Assembly (NCBI GenBank): GCA_028829895.1
Contig: CM054181.1
Coordinates: forward strand, 16,896,001 to 16,960,000
DNA: 64,000 bases
Source: Sinotaia quadrata
Taxonomy: Eukaryota; Mollusca; Gastropoda; Architaenioglossa; Viviparidae
Direction: 5' to 3'
Made by a program: the position numbers and the translations under genes. The notes under the pieces were generated by a model, which worked only from the letters and a program-made list of their open reading frames with translations, was not told where the DNA came from and ran no database searches. Of the stretch, positions 28,001-43,000 are shown in pieces (within the stretch, counting starts at the first letter, position 1; every line of letters begins with the position of its first letter).

Positions 28001-31000
28001 CAATTGCCTTTATTAGGGACAAAAAAAACCCAACATAAATCTAATTGGGAATTCTGACAGGGATTTTTTAAAAATACATTCTGAAAAATCTTTTGCAGCA
28101 AGAAGATAAAATTTCTTATGTTTAAGTTCAGCAGTTCTAAAATTATGCTGCCATGGAAATGGAGAGCAGCCAGAGTACTAAAAATAAAACTGAATAAAAA
28201 ATATCTGTATCAATATATACATATTATATTAAAAAACCAAGATGGTTTGCAAACAACAACCTGATTTTCATTTGCTCCACTATCTGACCCAGTTTGAAAA
28301 CAACTGATTTTGAAGTTCAAAGTTAGCCTTAAATAAGCTGAAAGTGACGCGCTGAACTTGTGCAAAGATGATGATGGCGGTTTTGTGATTTGTCAGTACA
28401 ATGTAGGACTGTTAGCTGTTTGTCACAAATATGCATACACACACCAAGGATTTTTGTCTGGCTCTTTTATTTATGCATGCAAGGGTTACATGTATTGATG
28501 TGCTTGTATGCAAGATTGTATATGGAATAGAACATGTAGGCAAATACAGAACAAAACGGAAATGACAACACCACTCTCGCTTTTTCAAAACAAAAAAGCA
28601 GACGAAATACTAATTCTGAAGAGTATGATTCTGTTTGTATTGCTCTACAGGTTCTCTTTCATGTGATGATAATTATTCACCCTGCAAATCATTCATTCGT
28701 AAACATGCTCTCTGGGGATGGCGGGTAATGTCCTTAAGTGATGAGTGATGTGAACAATGTAAAAAAAAAAAAAAAAAAAGCAATAAATTTAAACACATGC
28801 AGTAATCTCAGCTATCGACAATGATAGTACTAGCATAAAGTGCCCAGGTGCAATCAGTCCACCCATGGAATAGGTCTAGTTTAAGGCCTCTGGCTGTCTC
28901 TGGGTAGTGTTCTATATGATTGCTTTACCCTGGCACTGTAGTGGTTCGAGTTCTTTCTACTAAAGACAATCTTGTTCCAGCAAACTTCCACTGTTATAAA
29001 GCAGCCCAATTATTTCTCAACATAACTGAATGGATGCTCAAAAATGGCAATGACCACAGGAAAAGAGGTCCAGTCCTCTCACTCTCTTTTACTGTGATAT
29101 CAAAAACAAGTTACTCTCTCTTTTTATTACTGTCCAAGTCCTTAATGTGTGAGAATCCTGTTGAAGAAGAAAATCTCACAGCGTACACAGTTCACACAGT
29201 TCTTCTATACTTGCTCCCTGCATGGTTTCTGCCAAGCTCTGCATGTGAAGCTTCCTACATTTCCTATCACCTCAGGCACATAAATCTAGTTACTCAGTGC
29301 ACTTCAAATTACAAATAATATATTCGGTAAAAATATACCATACTGAACTTACACAAGCATTTCAAAAATAACAATTCTTTTTAATCATCTATTTCACAAA
29401 AAATATTACAATAGTGAAATGAGTGGGAATAAAACTGTACACACACACACCAACACACAAAACTAACAATATGAACCTTAGCTTTATATGAATAATTAAT
29501 AAAACAGATTTATTATTAATAATCTTAATGTAGCTTTTAAATTATAAGCTATTATAAAAAAATGTAGTAAGGGTTTGTTAATTATGTATAAATTGCACAC
29601 TCAACTAGCATTTAATAACATTTAGGCTTATTCTTTCTGGCGTGGTACAAACATGAAGTTAAGCAATGATCGTGCAGCTCATGGTCTGACAATAAAGGGC
29701 AATGAAAAACGTAATGCGCAGTTAAAATTAATATTAAAAAAAAAAATTCTTTGGCAAGTTCACTCCCTTACTCTGTGACAGTATGTGTTGCTCATTCTAA
29801 AATAATCCACTGGTCTAAAGATTAATCATGTAATTTTTTTAACTCCCAAATTCTGCTAAGTTTAAATGAACTTATTATTATGATGTTGCATATCCTGTAT
29901 AATTTTTCACACTTACCTGAAAGCTGCCTTCTCTATAAGATTGTCTCTGTTCAAGGGCAGCTACCATTGTAAGCAGTTGTACCCGTCGTTTCAGAAGAAA
30001 GTTTAACCTGGGGTGGTATAGTTTGGGGCACGTATTTTCAATCCCTTTGCCAGTGCTCAGTTGTAGATGAGTCTCCCACACAAATAGCTCTGTTAACGTG
30101 TCATTCAGCTTTAAGACCAAAAAAAAAAAAGGCAATAAGAAATTGACTCATGGGTACGTGTACATTAAACTATATAAGGTACCCTAAAAAAACAAGTTAT
30201 ACTTAGCATTCAAAAGTAAAATAGTCATAAAGGACAATTCATGATAGGGTTTATGATCAGCAGCAAATGATTTCAGCAGTAGACTTTATTCACATTTAAA
30301 TAATAAAAATACACATTTCCACTTACTAGTTTAGAGCAAAATGTAATTTATTGTAGCAAGATAATGAACAACTTTAGTGATTGGTGAATCCCTGAACATT
30401 TTATGCAGAGAAACATATGATTTCTGCAGCAGACATTATTCATAATATTTAAATAATTAATTGCATATTTCCACTGGCTGAACACAAATGTTTTAAAATG
30501 GACATGCTTGTTGGTTTAAACAAATTGTAATTTATAGCAGCAGCAAGTCAATGAACAAATTAATGATAAGTGAATCCTATAACATTTTAAAGATTCAATT
30601 CATCTCAAGGAAGCTGTCTAATATCAAAACACATGATTACTATTATTTGCTAAAAAAACAATTATATGTAAATGCGTAACCTAAAACAAACTGTATGTTA
30701 ACAAAATTGGTGTTGTTATGACACATGGCTCTGTCATCAGTAACGTCTTATTCTAACCAAGCTTGAGGGTGGCTACCTTATATTGCGAGCTAAAGAGCAT
30801 AAGCAATTAGCATCTGTGAAACCAAATGTACTATAAAGTAAAAGTGTGTGCTATAATATGCTTTATTTATCACTAAAAAACCTAATGTTTTTTGGAACCC
30901 AAACAGCCATTTAAAATCTCCATGATGGCTGCCCAAACCCAAAACTTTACTGTTGCATCCTGAGATAAATCAGGAAGTCATAGAGATGGCTTCTGATCAC

Positions 31001-34000
31001 ACATCCACACAACAGTGTGAAACCTATGGAGAAAGGATGCCTTGAACTTCTAAATGATTTAAATTCTTAAAGACCAAGCAATCTGTTTCTGACATTTCTT
31101 TATTCATACATAAAACCTGAATACATCTTACCTCCTGTCTGAAATGTTTCAGCCGGAGAGCTGCCTTCTGCACAGGGTCCATAGGTCCAGATGGAGACAA
31201 AAGATGTGCCAACGATAATCCTACATACAATAGTCCTTGCCCAATCATAAGCACACTTTCTTCATCTGCACAATCAAGTGTCTCACCCACAACATCAAAA
31301 CAACATCTGATCAAATCTGAAACAGGTGAATTATCATCTGGTTTACTCTTTCTTCCAAGATGCACGTCCACAATATGTTGGGCTCTCAACAACAACTCTT
31401 TTGTGGTAGAGCTGTTACTTTTCCAGGCTTCTAGCAAAGAGCCATGGTTCTGGCAGGGTGTGCATGCTTCGGTTCTCATTTCTTCAAGACTTTGGATGAT
31501 CAGTGTCCATTCTTTGTGGACGCTAGCATCTAAGATACTTATGAGGGCCTTCAGCATGGAGAGAAACATCTTGACCAGAAGGGTTTGCTCTAAAGACCTG
31601 CAGAATTAAAACAGTTCCAGTGAATCAGGGTCTGAAAATAACTTTAAGCTTGTCTGCTTATGTGTTGTGTCTCACAAGGAAATGTTGAACCTCAGTTAAA
31701 AAAACTAAAACAATATTTTCTTAACCTACAGAATTATTTCCTATTCAGCTGATCATAACTGGAAAGAACCATATTTCTTTAAGTGCTACAATGCAACATT
31801 ATACAAATTATGCAAAATGTATGGAACCATAGTAGAAATTGATTAAAATTTATTCCCAGTGTAAGGAGTGTTTGACTATTTAACAAATAAACTATATAAA
31901 TAAGGAATAAATAAAATACTTCTCTCGTTCCTAATTATACAATATATATTTCTACTTTTGCTTGAAGATTTGCAGACACTCTGCAGAGATTCAAAACATT
32001 CCTATGGATCACTAAACTATTTCCTGGTATATATATCCACATAATTAAAAACTTCAGACTTGAAAGACAAATATCTGCTATAAAATGCAACAACAACATA
32101 AGAATCATTCCAGGTCTTGGTATATGTGCAAATATGAGCAATCCAACAACCATAAACAATACTACATTCAAAGTGATTTTTAAATAAATCCAAACACCAA
32201 CAACATTAAAAAAAAAAAAGACAACCCCCTGCCTCCCCAATAAAAAAAATTACCATACCTCATGGAGCAAGACTGACTGCCCAACACATCAGCATGTTTC
32301 CACAAATGGTTAGCCAGTGCACGAATTTGGGCCAGCTGTGCAGACAGACCCCCAAGTGTTACATGCATCTGTGAGAATTCAAACTGTGTGGACTCTTGGC
32401 CCCTCTTATGATGAGTGGTGACAGGTGAAGACAGTATGTGACTTGTGTAGAACAACAAAACACTTCTGTGAAATACTGCAGGCCCCTGAGGATCAAATTC
32501 ATGAAAATGAAATATTTAAATTTTTGGGGTCACAAACTCATCTGTATAATTATTTACTTTTTAAACTCTTTGAATATTTAATTCTGAAATATAAACATTA
32601 GTAAAAGTAAAAATATATTTATAAAAAAAACCACTGCAATATATTATATTTTTCTAATTACCCCTTCCCCATACAATAGATTATATAGTAATTTTTTACA
32701 TGGTAATATAAATGGGTAAAAAATGTTGCCCTCACAGTTGTGTCCTGTTTTACTGCACTACAGTCATCTTCCTCCCCAGATGAGCCCCAAGTCAGCCAAC
32801 GCTGACAATCCATAGTAGCAGGACTGTGCCAAATGCAGTGCAGAACTTGCATTAGCCATTCTGCAGTCTGACCAGTATTAAATGGCTGCACAAGGTGAAA
32901 AACTCACATTTAAGCATCCTGTAAAACTAAATCACCATAATTTAAATATGTATATGAAATGATGGTGGAAGAAGGAAATATTTTTTTTAAAATTCTGTTC
33001 AAGCCAAATAAAAAATATGAAAAACAAGCAGTTAATGATGAATGTCTCCACTCAATCTCTTAACAGAATATTTTTATGTTTGTAGATATTTTCTCTAAGT
33101 GAATAATCCCAGCCAATTTTTCAAATTTGATTCAGGTTAAAACAAATTGAGTTTACATAATAGTATTGGATTTAAGGCTTGCATGCAAAATTCTAAGAGA
33201 AAACCTTAAATAATTATGAAATACCATCAATTGAATATACAAGTTAGTCGTCATCACTTTACAAGATGAATAAATGCTCATTTCTGAAACACTGTAAAAA
33301 TGAAAAATCTTCAGTTTTGGGATAGCAAAGCTAAATTTATAACAGAATTATATGTTCTAAATGATAAAAATGCATATGTTCTTTTCAGATTGTTAATCAA
33401 ATAATAACAGTCTAAAATTAAGCATAAATAAATGCTACTATAAAACAAAGCTAAAGTTTTATTTTTACCAAAAAGTGCTTCTTATATTGTTTAAAGTTGG
33501 TTTGAAATAAGGGTGCCACAAAGAAATAATTAAAACTATACAACTGAGGATCAGAAGACCCAAACCTGCAATCTTATAGCTGTTAAAATTAACTTGCAAT
33601 TACTAATTAAATTCATACACAAATAAAGAGCTTTATAACAATACTTATGAGCATATAAGGTCAAGTTTAATTCTTTCTAAGTACATTGCAGCTCTAATTT
33701 TTTTTATTATAAAATGTGACATGGCCATTTCTAGAATCTGAAGCAGAAGTCTTTTTGTTTAACCAACAGAAATCACAGCTGAAGCTACATGATATTTTAA
33801 ATATTAGTTTCATATAGAAGAATCAACTCTTCTCAGTACAACTTTCAGTGAGAAAATATTTATTTAAATATATTTACAGCAATAATTTTAAGTAAACAGT
33901 TTTTTTACTGATTACCAATGTTCAGTTTTTAAGTTCTGCAAAAGCTTATGGTTACACTTTGTTTTCTGTTCTTATTGATATAAGAAAAAATCAATAGCGG

Positions 34001-37000
34001 TTATATGCACACAAAAAAAAAATCAGACCAAAGCAAATTTTTCAATTATATCAACATATGGCTTCAAGTCCCCAATTTTAGCAAAAACACACCAAACACT
34101 TACACTTAGTAAGTGTAATTATTTTTCTTTCAAACATGGTTTAACTTATATTAAAAAAAATACAACAGCATGCTAGATAAAGAAATGATCTTTAATTTAG
34201 GCAAGTTGCATTATCAAATAATTGTATTAAAGTAAAAACTTTGCTATAAGAAAATCATCAAATTTGTGCACTAAATACTACTCATTCCTGCAAAACATTA
34301 ACGCTAGAACTACCTACTTTAAGTGTAAAAATTTGGAACAGCAGATTGAATATTGGCACAACAGTTGTCCACATTAATAAACTGGAAGAAGAACACAAAA
34401 TTTGTCAACAATTACAAATTTCTTACATTTTCACCCCATAAGGCACAGCCATGGATGGCAGGTGTGTAGTGCAGCATAAAGTTTGCTAGCGTTCTTCTTT
34501 TATCAATGTTCTCTCCATTGCTGGAGAATTCCAGAACATGAGACAACTCTGTCAAAAGCCCAAGATGCTCATAAACTGGCCAAAGCTGAACAATGTCTGA
34601 AGATTGTCTCTCATGAGTTGTGGGAAAATTCAACGTACTGGAGATAAAGGCAGTATGAGAACTGCTCCTTGTAATAGTCTTTATAGGATTAGCATTTAAA
34701 TCACCATGTGAAGCCAGTATATTTTCCAAGAATTTGAAATCTATATCAAACACATAACAAGCCACCACAAAATCATTCAATAATTATAAGTTTTGATTAA
34801 ATAAGTTTATACTGTAAACTTTATTGTGACTCCATTTAAAATGAAATAAAGATCTTTAATTTAGTAACACACTCATATGCACATTACCACCACCACCACC
34901 ACCTCCACATTATTATTGTTAAAATGATGTGTTTAACTTTTGAAGAAAAAAAGGAAAAAGAAATTATTCTAAATACCGTGTAGTAATTACAAAAATGAGA
35001 GTTTAGTTTCCTTTAAAAATTCTGACTCCTTGCACTTGTACTTATGTGGTAACATGATATATTTTTTTAAACTTCAACAAGTGAACAAAAAGAATGGTTT
35101 GAGGAAGTAAATGAGAAATTCTTCCTATTTTGAGAAATCATACAGAAATGAATCGGAAGCAACAATTTTAATATCTTCAAAATATATCTATTGCATATGT
35201 GACGGGGGGTGATGTATTGTTGTGTTTGTGTTGTTATGTGTCACCACAGGAAGCGAGATGAAACGATGAGGACGATGGAGACAACACATCCAATCTTCCA
35301 TGACAGCCACAGCTGTCTACTAAATAATTTGAATTGTTTATGCTTTGCAGTTTACTGTATTTTACCAGAGTCATTATTAATGAACTTGAGGCTTTTTGAT
35401 AAAATGAAAGTTATAAAGGCATTATTTTTCTGATATTTCACGTAAACAAACATTCATTCAAAACTCTGACCCAAATGCCAAATCGGGTTACTGTGTCCTG
35501 AAAAATGGAACATTAATAACCTAAGCATTAAACAAAAATCACATATTTGTCAAAACTGTAAGCAACAGCTACTTTTTTTAAAGACACTAGCAACATGAAA
35601 TAAATGTCTTAAAATAGCAGTCAAATGAAGATTTATAGACACTTATTACATTTATTGTGTTTGTAGTCTGTATTTTAAAAATTCCCCATATGCCAAACTA
35701 TCATTATTGAAAATTTCAAAATTGCTTACCTCCAAACTGATTACCCAGTGAACCAATCTTTAATCAAAACAACACTTATTTCTGTCTTGAAAATTAATGT
35801 TAAGATGTGACTGATGCAGATCAGGGTATGCAACTCTCAATTGTGTTATCAATAAAATTTTACATTAAATCTGAAAAGAAAACATTTCCCCTTGAACTTA
35901 GATTGTTTGGTGATTTACCTGAATATATTATATGCAAATGAGTGGCCCAATTTAGTGAACAGTGAACCTTTAATCAAACACTATACAAAATTATTGCCTA
36001 CTCACCCACTGTAAGATTAAAGTCTTTACATAACAATTTCCTCAGCACTGATATCAAACTTTGTTGAAGTGCCTTCCTGTGAGAGGTCAAGACCTTTACC
36101 CTCTGCTTCAGAGACTCAAGTGGGAGAGGACTGTGGATTGACAGCAAGCTGCAAAGATTCTTCCACTCCTGCCATGACCTGGCCTCAATCTCAGACGCAA
36201 AGGCTACAGGATGTCCCCAGGATGACCAGAACTTACCAAAGCGTTTTCCTGCATCATCAAATGTTCCAAGCATAGTCTGGAGTTGTCTGATCATGGTGGT
36301 CAGAGAAGGATCACTTAGAACAAAAGAAAATTAATTTCACAACAGAATTAATATATCTACACAAGATTTATCTACACAAGTAAATTGTGAAAACTTGCTA
36401 ATTGCGGTAACGACAAAAGAGAATTTATTTCACAACAGAATTAATATATCTACACAAGATTTAAATTGTGAAAACTTGCTGATTGCGGTAACAACAAAAG
36501 AGAATTTATTTCAAATACTGGATTAATTTGAATATGTCATTCAAAAACTGAGGAGAGTCTAACTGCAACAAAGATAAATAATTTCTGATTATCATAAAGA
36601 ATCACCTAGAACAAAAGAGAATTTAATTCATAATAGAATGAATTTGTACAAATGTCATTGAAATATAGGGATTAACAGAGTAAGGCAATAAAATATGGAC
36701 CATTGAGTAAAAATGTATTCGCAATACATCATTTATTAATGACCTTCAGTCTACTAAGGATGATAGCAAGATTTTAGTTATTATACTTTTTAATTTATGC
36801 AGCCTTTGAAACCACTGACTACAGCTATGATATGTTGCTCCATTTTTTCAAGCACGTTTGGTGTCCATGGTATTGACTGTTTTGGTCCAAATTAATGTGA
36901 GTTTTTAGGAATGAAGGGATTTGGACCCAAGATGGGAACACCATAGATGCCAAACATTTCTGTCCAGATAATCTTCACTGTGGTGTCACATAAAGGCCTC

Positions 37001-40000
37001 ACTTCATGGACCATTTCTTGTATTCCTAGCCCCTATCTAAGACCAATTCTTTTTACAATATATTCCCAGCCTGTAAGTAGTGTCACACACAGGCCTCGGT
37101 TTGTGGACAAATTCTTTTTACAATGTATTCCAAGCCCCTATCTAGTGTCACAATTCATGAAAACGTGACACTCCAGTGTAAGCTGATGATATTCAACTGT
37201 ACAAACCAATTTGTTCTAATGAAATTGCCTCCACCATTCAAATATAAAGAAATGTTTATGATGCCAAGTCTTGGATGATGAGTAGTAAGTTACCAATGAA
37301 TGGTAATAAAGCCATGCTTACTGCTCCTAAACGTTTGTGAATCATTACTTTTAAGAGGACCCGACAGACATCTTTTTTCATCAGCAAGAAGAGCACTGTC
37401 TTTGTTAATGTTCAAACTGTTCATTTCTATTTTTTATTTAAAATTTATCTTTGGTAAATACATTTATTTTTTTATATATAGCCACTTTACATTATGATCA
37501 TTCATTTTATTTTGTTATGTTTGTATCTTGTGTTTCAATAATCTGAAGACATCATGTATTTTACTTGAAATTAGTCAAAGATGTTAAGAGGTTTTATATG
37601 ATAAACAACATTATAGGTGCTTTATTAAATTTTCTTGTATTATTATTTATTACAAAATAATTTGTTCATGCATGGGATTTTGAAGCTAGCTAATTGTGGC
37701 AATTAATGAGGGATCACTGAGAATGAGAATTTGTTAAAAGAGTAAATATGTAAATATGCCATTCAAAGCATGACAAACAGTTGAATGTACTATAAGAGAT
37801 AGATGACTGAGAAGGAGAGAGAATTTGTTACATAAAAGAGTAAATCTGTAAATATGACATTCAAAGTATGACAAACAGTTGAATGTACTATAAGAGATAG
37901 ATGACTGAGAACGAGAGAGAATTTGTTACATAAAAGAGTAAATCTGTAAATATGTCATTCAAAATATGACAAACAGTTGAATGTACTATAAGAGATAGAT
38001 GACTGAGAACGAGAGAGAATTTGTTACATAAAAGTGTAAATCTGTAAATATGCCATTTAAAGTATTCAAAGTATGACAAACAGTTGAATGTACTATAAGA
38101 GATAGATGACTGAGAATGAGAGAGAATTTGTTACACAACAGAGTAAATCTGTAAATATGCTATTCAAAGTATGACAAACAGTAGAATGTACTATAAGAAA
38201 TGGATGACTGAGATTGTGAATGATTAAAGAATATAAAGGATTTTATGTTCTTTCAGTGGATCCAGTGTATTCTTATGTTCTCATAATGGATGCAAACATA
38301 AGTTTCTATTCTTACAAATGATAAGCATATTCTTTCAGTTATAAGTGCACACTTGGTAATTGAGGTCAGATACTATCTAGCAAATGCATAACATCATAAA
38401 AGATCAGAATGCATTTAACATTCATCACACCCCAAATGAAAAATATATGTGTGGAGGAAAGGTTTCTCCTTTCCTTCTGTTGCTGTATATATATACAGTC
38501 GAGTCCACTTATTTCGGCCTCGGTTAACTTGCCAACCCTAGTAAGTCGACATTTTTGAAGTGGAACCGCCAAATTCCCTCTTTGTCTTAGCATTTTCTCA
38601 TCGGTTACGTCGATTCTTTTATGTTGCCGAACCCTAGTATCTCGGGCACAAAAGAGTGCCAAAATCGCCACTTAAGTTGGTTATCTCGACCCTACTGCTG
38701 ACTAATCACTAACGATAAATGACCATGTCTTGTTAAAAACTGCAGCTTAAACTTAAGAAGGACATTGTTTTCTTGGTGTTTGCCACGGGCAAAATAGGCA
38801 CACTGTTTGTTGCCCTTCAACTGGTTCAGAACTTATGTTAGCCCACTTTTGAAGTAACCGCTTGTCCGCTTGTAGGATATTTTCAGAGGCGGCTTCGGCC
38901 CCCTCCCCCCCCCCCCACTGACGGAGAGCTGTTGAGGGTGTGCGCCTAATAGGTGCGATCTGTTTTACCCCCTTCCTCCTGCCCTCCACCTTAGACGCAC
39001 CGGGAGGCAAGAAGCAAATCAAGACGAGAACATCATGAAGACGAAAGGTCTATTGCGGCTTTTGATGTGTGTGAGTGAAACACACACACACACACACACA
39101 CATACAAAATGACTCGCGAATTTAATTTTGATACTGGTTAGCTTTTTGTAAAAACGAACTTTGACACCCTGCAGATTTTTTTGATTTTGTGAGCAATCTT
39201 TGTGTTTGCAATGTTGGAGAATACATGTATCGAGAATGGACGGTGGACCAACTTCCCTCTTTGTTAACATTTTCTTATCAGTAATGGCGATTCTTTTATG
39301 TTGCCGAACACTAATACAATGTCTGTTTGTTTGTTTCTTTCTTTGTAATGTACTGTCTAGCACAAAAGAGGACCCGAATCACCACTTAAAATCAGTTCTT
39401 CGTCGGCTTTTGAAAATGTTAGTTACCGATGCCACTTCGCCATCTCGCTAACAATAAAGGGCAAACTAGGCACACTGCTGCTCTTCAACTGGCTTACACC
39501 TCTTAAAGTTACCTTTGAAGTAACCGCTTGTACCATTCGACACCCCCCTTCCTCCTGCCCTCCACCTTAGACGCACACACGCACACAAAATGACTCGCAA
39601 CTTTAATTTTGATACTTCGTTAGCTTTTTGTAAAAAAAAAAAACGAACTACACGTACACCACACAGATTTTTTTGATTTTGTGAGCAATCTTTGTGTTTG
39701 CAACGTTGGAGAATACATGTATCGAGAATGGACGGTGGACCAACTTCCCTCTTTGTTTTTTTTTTTAGCTTGCCGATCGCGTCATCAAACAAATTGCGGC
39801 AACGCTGTTGTGTAAAAAATCACCAAACACGTGCATGTACATTGTACATTCTCATTCATTAACGCACATCATGTACATAAAGAAATTTCAAGCACGTTAT
39901 ATGTAATATTGAAGCATTTGTTTTCAAGTAGAATGTTAAAGGCAAAAAGCAACAAAGCAGTTTAGACTTTGTACAGAAACCATATTTACCGCGTGTACAT

Positions 40001-43000
40001 AAACCTTTTGTTGTTAGCAAACACGTACATATATGTACATTTTTATAGTATGCCGATCGCGTCATCAAACAAATTGCGGCAACGCTGTTGTGTAAAAAAA
40101 ATCACCAAACTCGTGCATGTACATTCTCATTCATTAACACACATCATGTACATAAAGAAATGTCAAGCGCATGTTATAGTACTGTAATATATTGCCGCCA
40201 TATTGGTTTTCTGTAATCTCGATCTTTAGTTATCTCGACACTTTTTGGCAAACCCCTAGGCCCTCGACATATCCGGACTTGACTGTATATGAAAATGTAT
40301 GATTAATATAATTATTACTGTGTGCTAATAAATGTATACAGTAAGATTGTCAGAGAACAGAAAGGAATGGAGGAAGGTTGTCAGGTCATCAGTGGTGCCC
40401 CAACAGTCGGCAAGACTAAGGGATAGATAGATAGAATAAATGTAGTGCAATAAATATAGAAGAATAACATGACAATCATAGAAGATCATTGAGAACGAGA
40501 GAATTTGAGTTAAGCAAAATGAATTTCTAATCTAGTATCTAAAGTATGAGAATCGAGTGCACAGATGCACTAAGCTGACAACTTTCGTTTATTTTTGCAC
40601 AATTTTAAGGCAATGCAGCAACAGAAACTTAAAAATCATGCAGTAAAATAATTCTCTCCCCCGCATGATTTTTAAAAGTTTCTGTTGTACTAAATTGTTA
40701 TATTTGGTTTTGTGAAACAGTTGCCATGTTATTTTCCTTAGAAATAATTTCATGAGTTTCCAAATTACAAATGTCATGTTTTTTCTTCATTTTACAGATA
40801 AACTGTAATTATATTTTAACAGATTTTAAAAGAATCTATTTTACTTTTTAAATTATATATTTTTAAAAAATAAAATGACATAAATATGTTGTTTCCCAAC
40901 TTTCAAGTAAAAAACCCCCCACCAAAAAAATACCCTTAATTAACAAATCTAAATTTTCATCGGTCACCATTATAAACAAGACTATAATGAATAAATATGC
41001 AAAGTTTCATTCAAATATGACTGCTAGTTTTTGAGAAATCCTATTTCTACTATTTCTAAAATAGGATACAATGCTAAAGACAAAAGAAAAATGAGAATAA
41101 AGAGTTCAAATGTCTATTAAGGTAGATTCTAAACCAATTACAATTACGATTTTCAACTTAATAAACAATCACATGGCACTTCCATATCCTTTTTTTACAA
41201 AGTAGATAAACATACAATTCATGTTAAATTGTGCCTTATTTTTTTTCTCTGAGAAAACTGTCACTAGAAGTAGAAATTGAAATAAGAACTAGTAAGCAGT
41301 CATTCGATAGTGGGCCCACTCTGTCTCTTTAGTGGTGGTAACAATATTATTTTGATTTTTCTTATTATTCCTTCCAATTGCTAGCTGCTTTCTTCTTGAT
41401 TGCTTGCTTTTAGAAGCTGATCTCATGAGGCATAGATTTTTACACAAACCATTTTTTCAACCAAATAAAAAAAATGTAAACAGACACCATTCCTGGGTAA
41501 CTGTAATCATGTGATACGTTTTGTGCAATCAGATAACACTATTTCAGAGTTGAGGGGCTTAATGGTTGGGGTTAATCTGAAATTGTTGCATTTTTCTGTA
41601 GAGGGAAAACTGAACAAAGGCAGGGGGAGGTAACGAGGATTTCTCCATATACAAATCATGGTGGTTAATGCCAAAGAAAAGCACGTTTCTAGAGCTTGAA
41701 AATTGGCAATTTTACACAGTACTTGAAATAAAAATGCTCCAAAAGTGTGGTGGTTAGTAAGATAAAGGCATTTTTATTATATAAAACAACATTTTTATGA
41801 CAAAATGATGAATGTTAATGGAAATTCTGAAAATAGACACATTAAACTGTCTAAAAGTGCAACCCCCCCCCCCCACACACAAAAAAAAAATAAAGAAAAA
41901 AAAAGACCCCAAATCACAATTTTTCACTGCTGCACATTGTCATCAGGAACAGAGATTTTTGTCAGAAAACATTCCTCCACAGTTTCTGATTAATATCTAT
42001 GAGATTAATTCCAGAGACCTTTGAACATATCATTTTATGCCCTCTGAATACTCTTCAAGCAAAGGAAATAAATTTAAATCATGAGTGGCACCAGTAGTGA
42101 GAAATAAGAAAAGTGGGTTGAACTCTCATAAACAATTATGAATGATTAAATAATTAAAATATAATCTTGTTTGAATCCATTTTAAGAACATGTTCAAATT
42201 CATTATAAGGCCATAAGAATATGTTGAAATCCACTCTACAAACAAGAATATATTTGAATGTATTGTATTCTTTAATCATTCATAATTGTCAGTCATAAAT
42301 ACACACTTAGTAACTGGGGTCAGATACTATCTAGCAAATGCATATCTTCATACAAAAATCAGTATGCATTTATTATTCATCACACCCCAAAGGAAATATA
42401 AGTGTAAAAATATACAAGTAAGAGCATTGAAGGTTTTCTTTTTGTTGCATATATTTATAAATGCATGATTTAACATATATATTACTGTATGCTAATAAAA
42501 ATATAGTTAAAATAGATACAGAAGACTAACAAATATCCTGCACAAGAAATATACTCCTGAAATAAATGAAGTTGAAAAAATCTTGCAAGAAAAAAGTTTA
42601 ACAGTAATAATAATAATATTTTTTTTAAAATTGATGTTAACCTTTATTACACCAGAGGTGTGCGAAACAACTTATTCACGGATTCCCCAAGATTTTCATA
42701 GTTGCACTCATGCAACCAATTCCAGAATCATCACTTATTTTAAAATTTCACATTATTTTTCTTTGTGCAACACTTGTCTCTAGCATAGCTATTTTCTCCA
42801 CATGATGTATTTCAAAAAGATGACCTGGAGTTATTTTTTTTTTAAATTCTGTACTGTGGAAAAAATCAGCAAGAGGGGCAGAAATACTTTTTCTTTGTTT
42901 TCAAATGTAAGTGAATCGAGTGAAAGTGTGCTGGAATAATATAGCCACCTGTGTCTTTAAACTTTATAAAGATTTAGGGACTAGTGAATTTGCAGTTTGG

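Noticed and set aside
30880..31010. Possible third copy of the 342/2082 repeat
   Set aside because: Only short matches (ctgcccaaacccaaaa / gttgcatc) were seen, too weak to claim without an alignment score.
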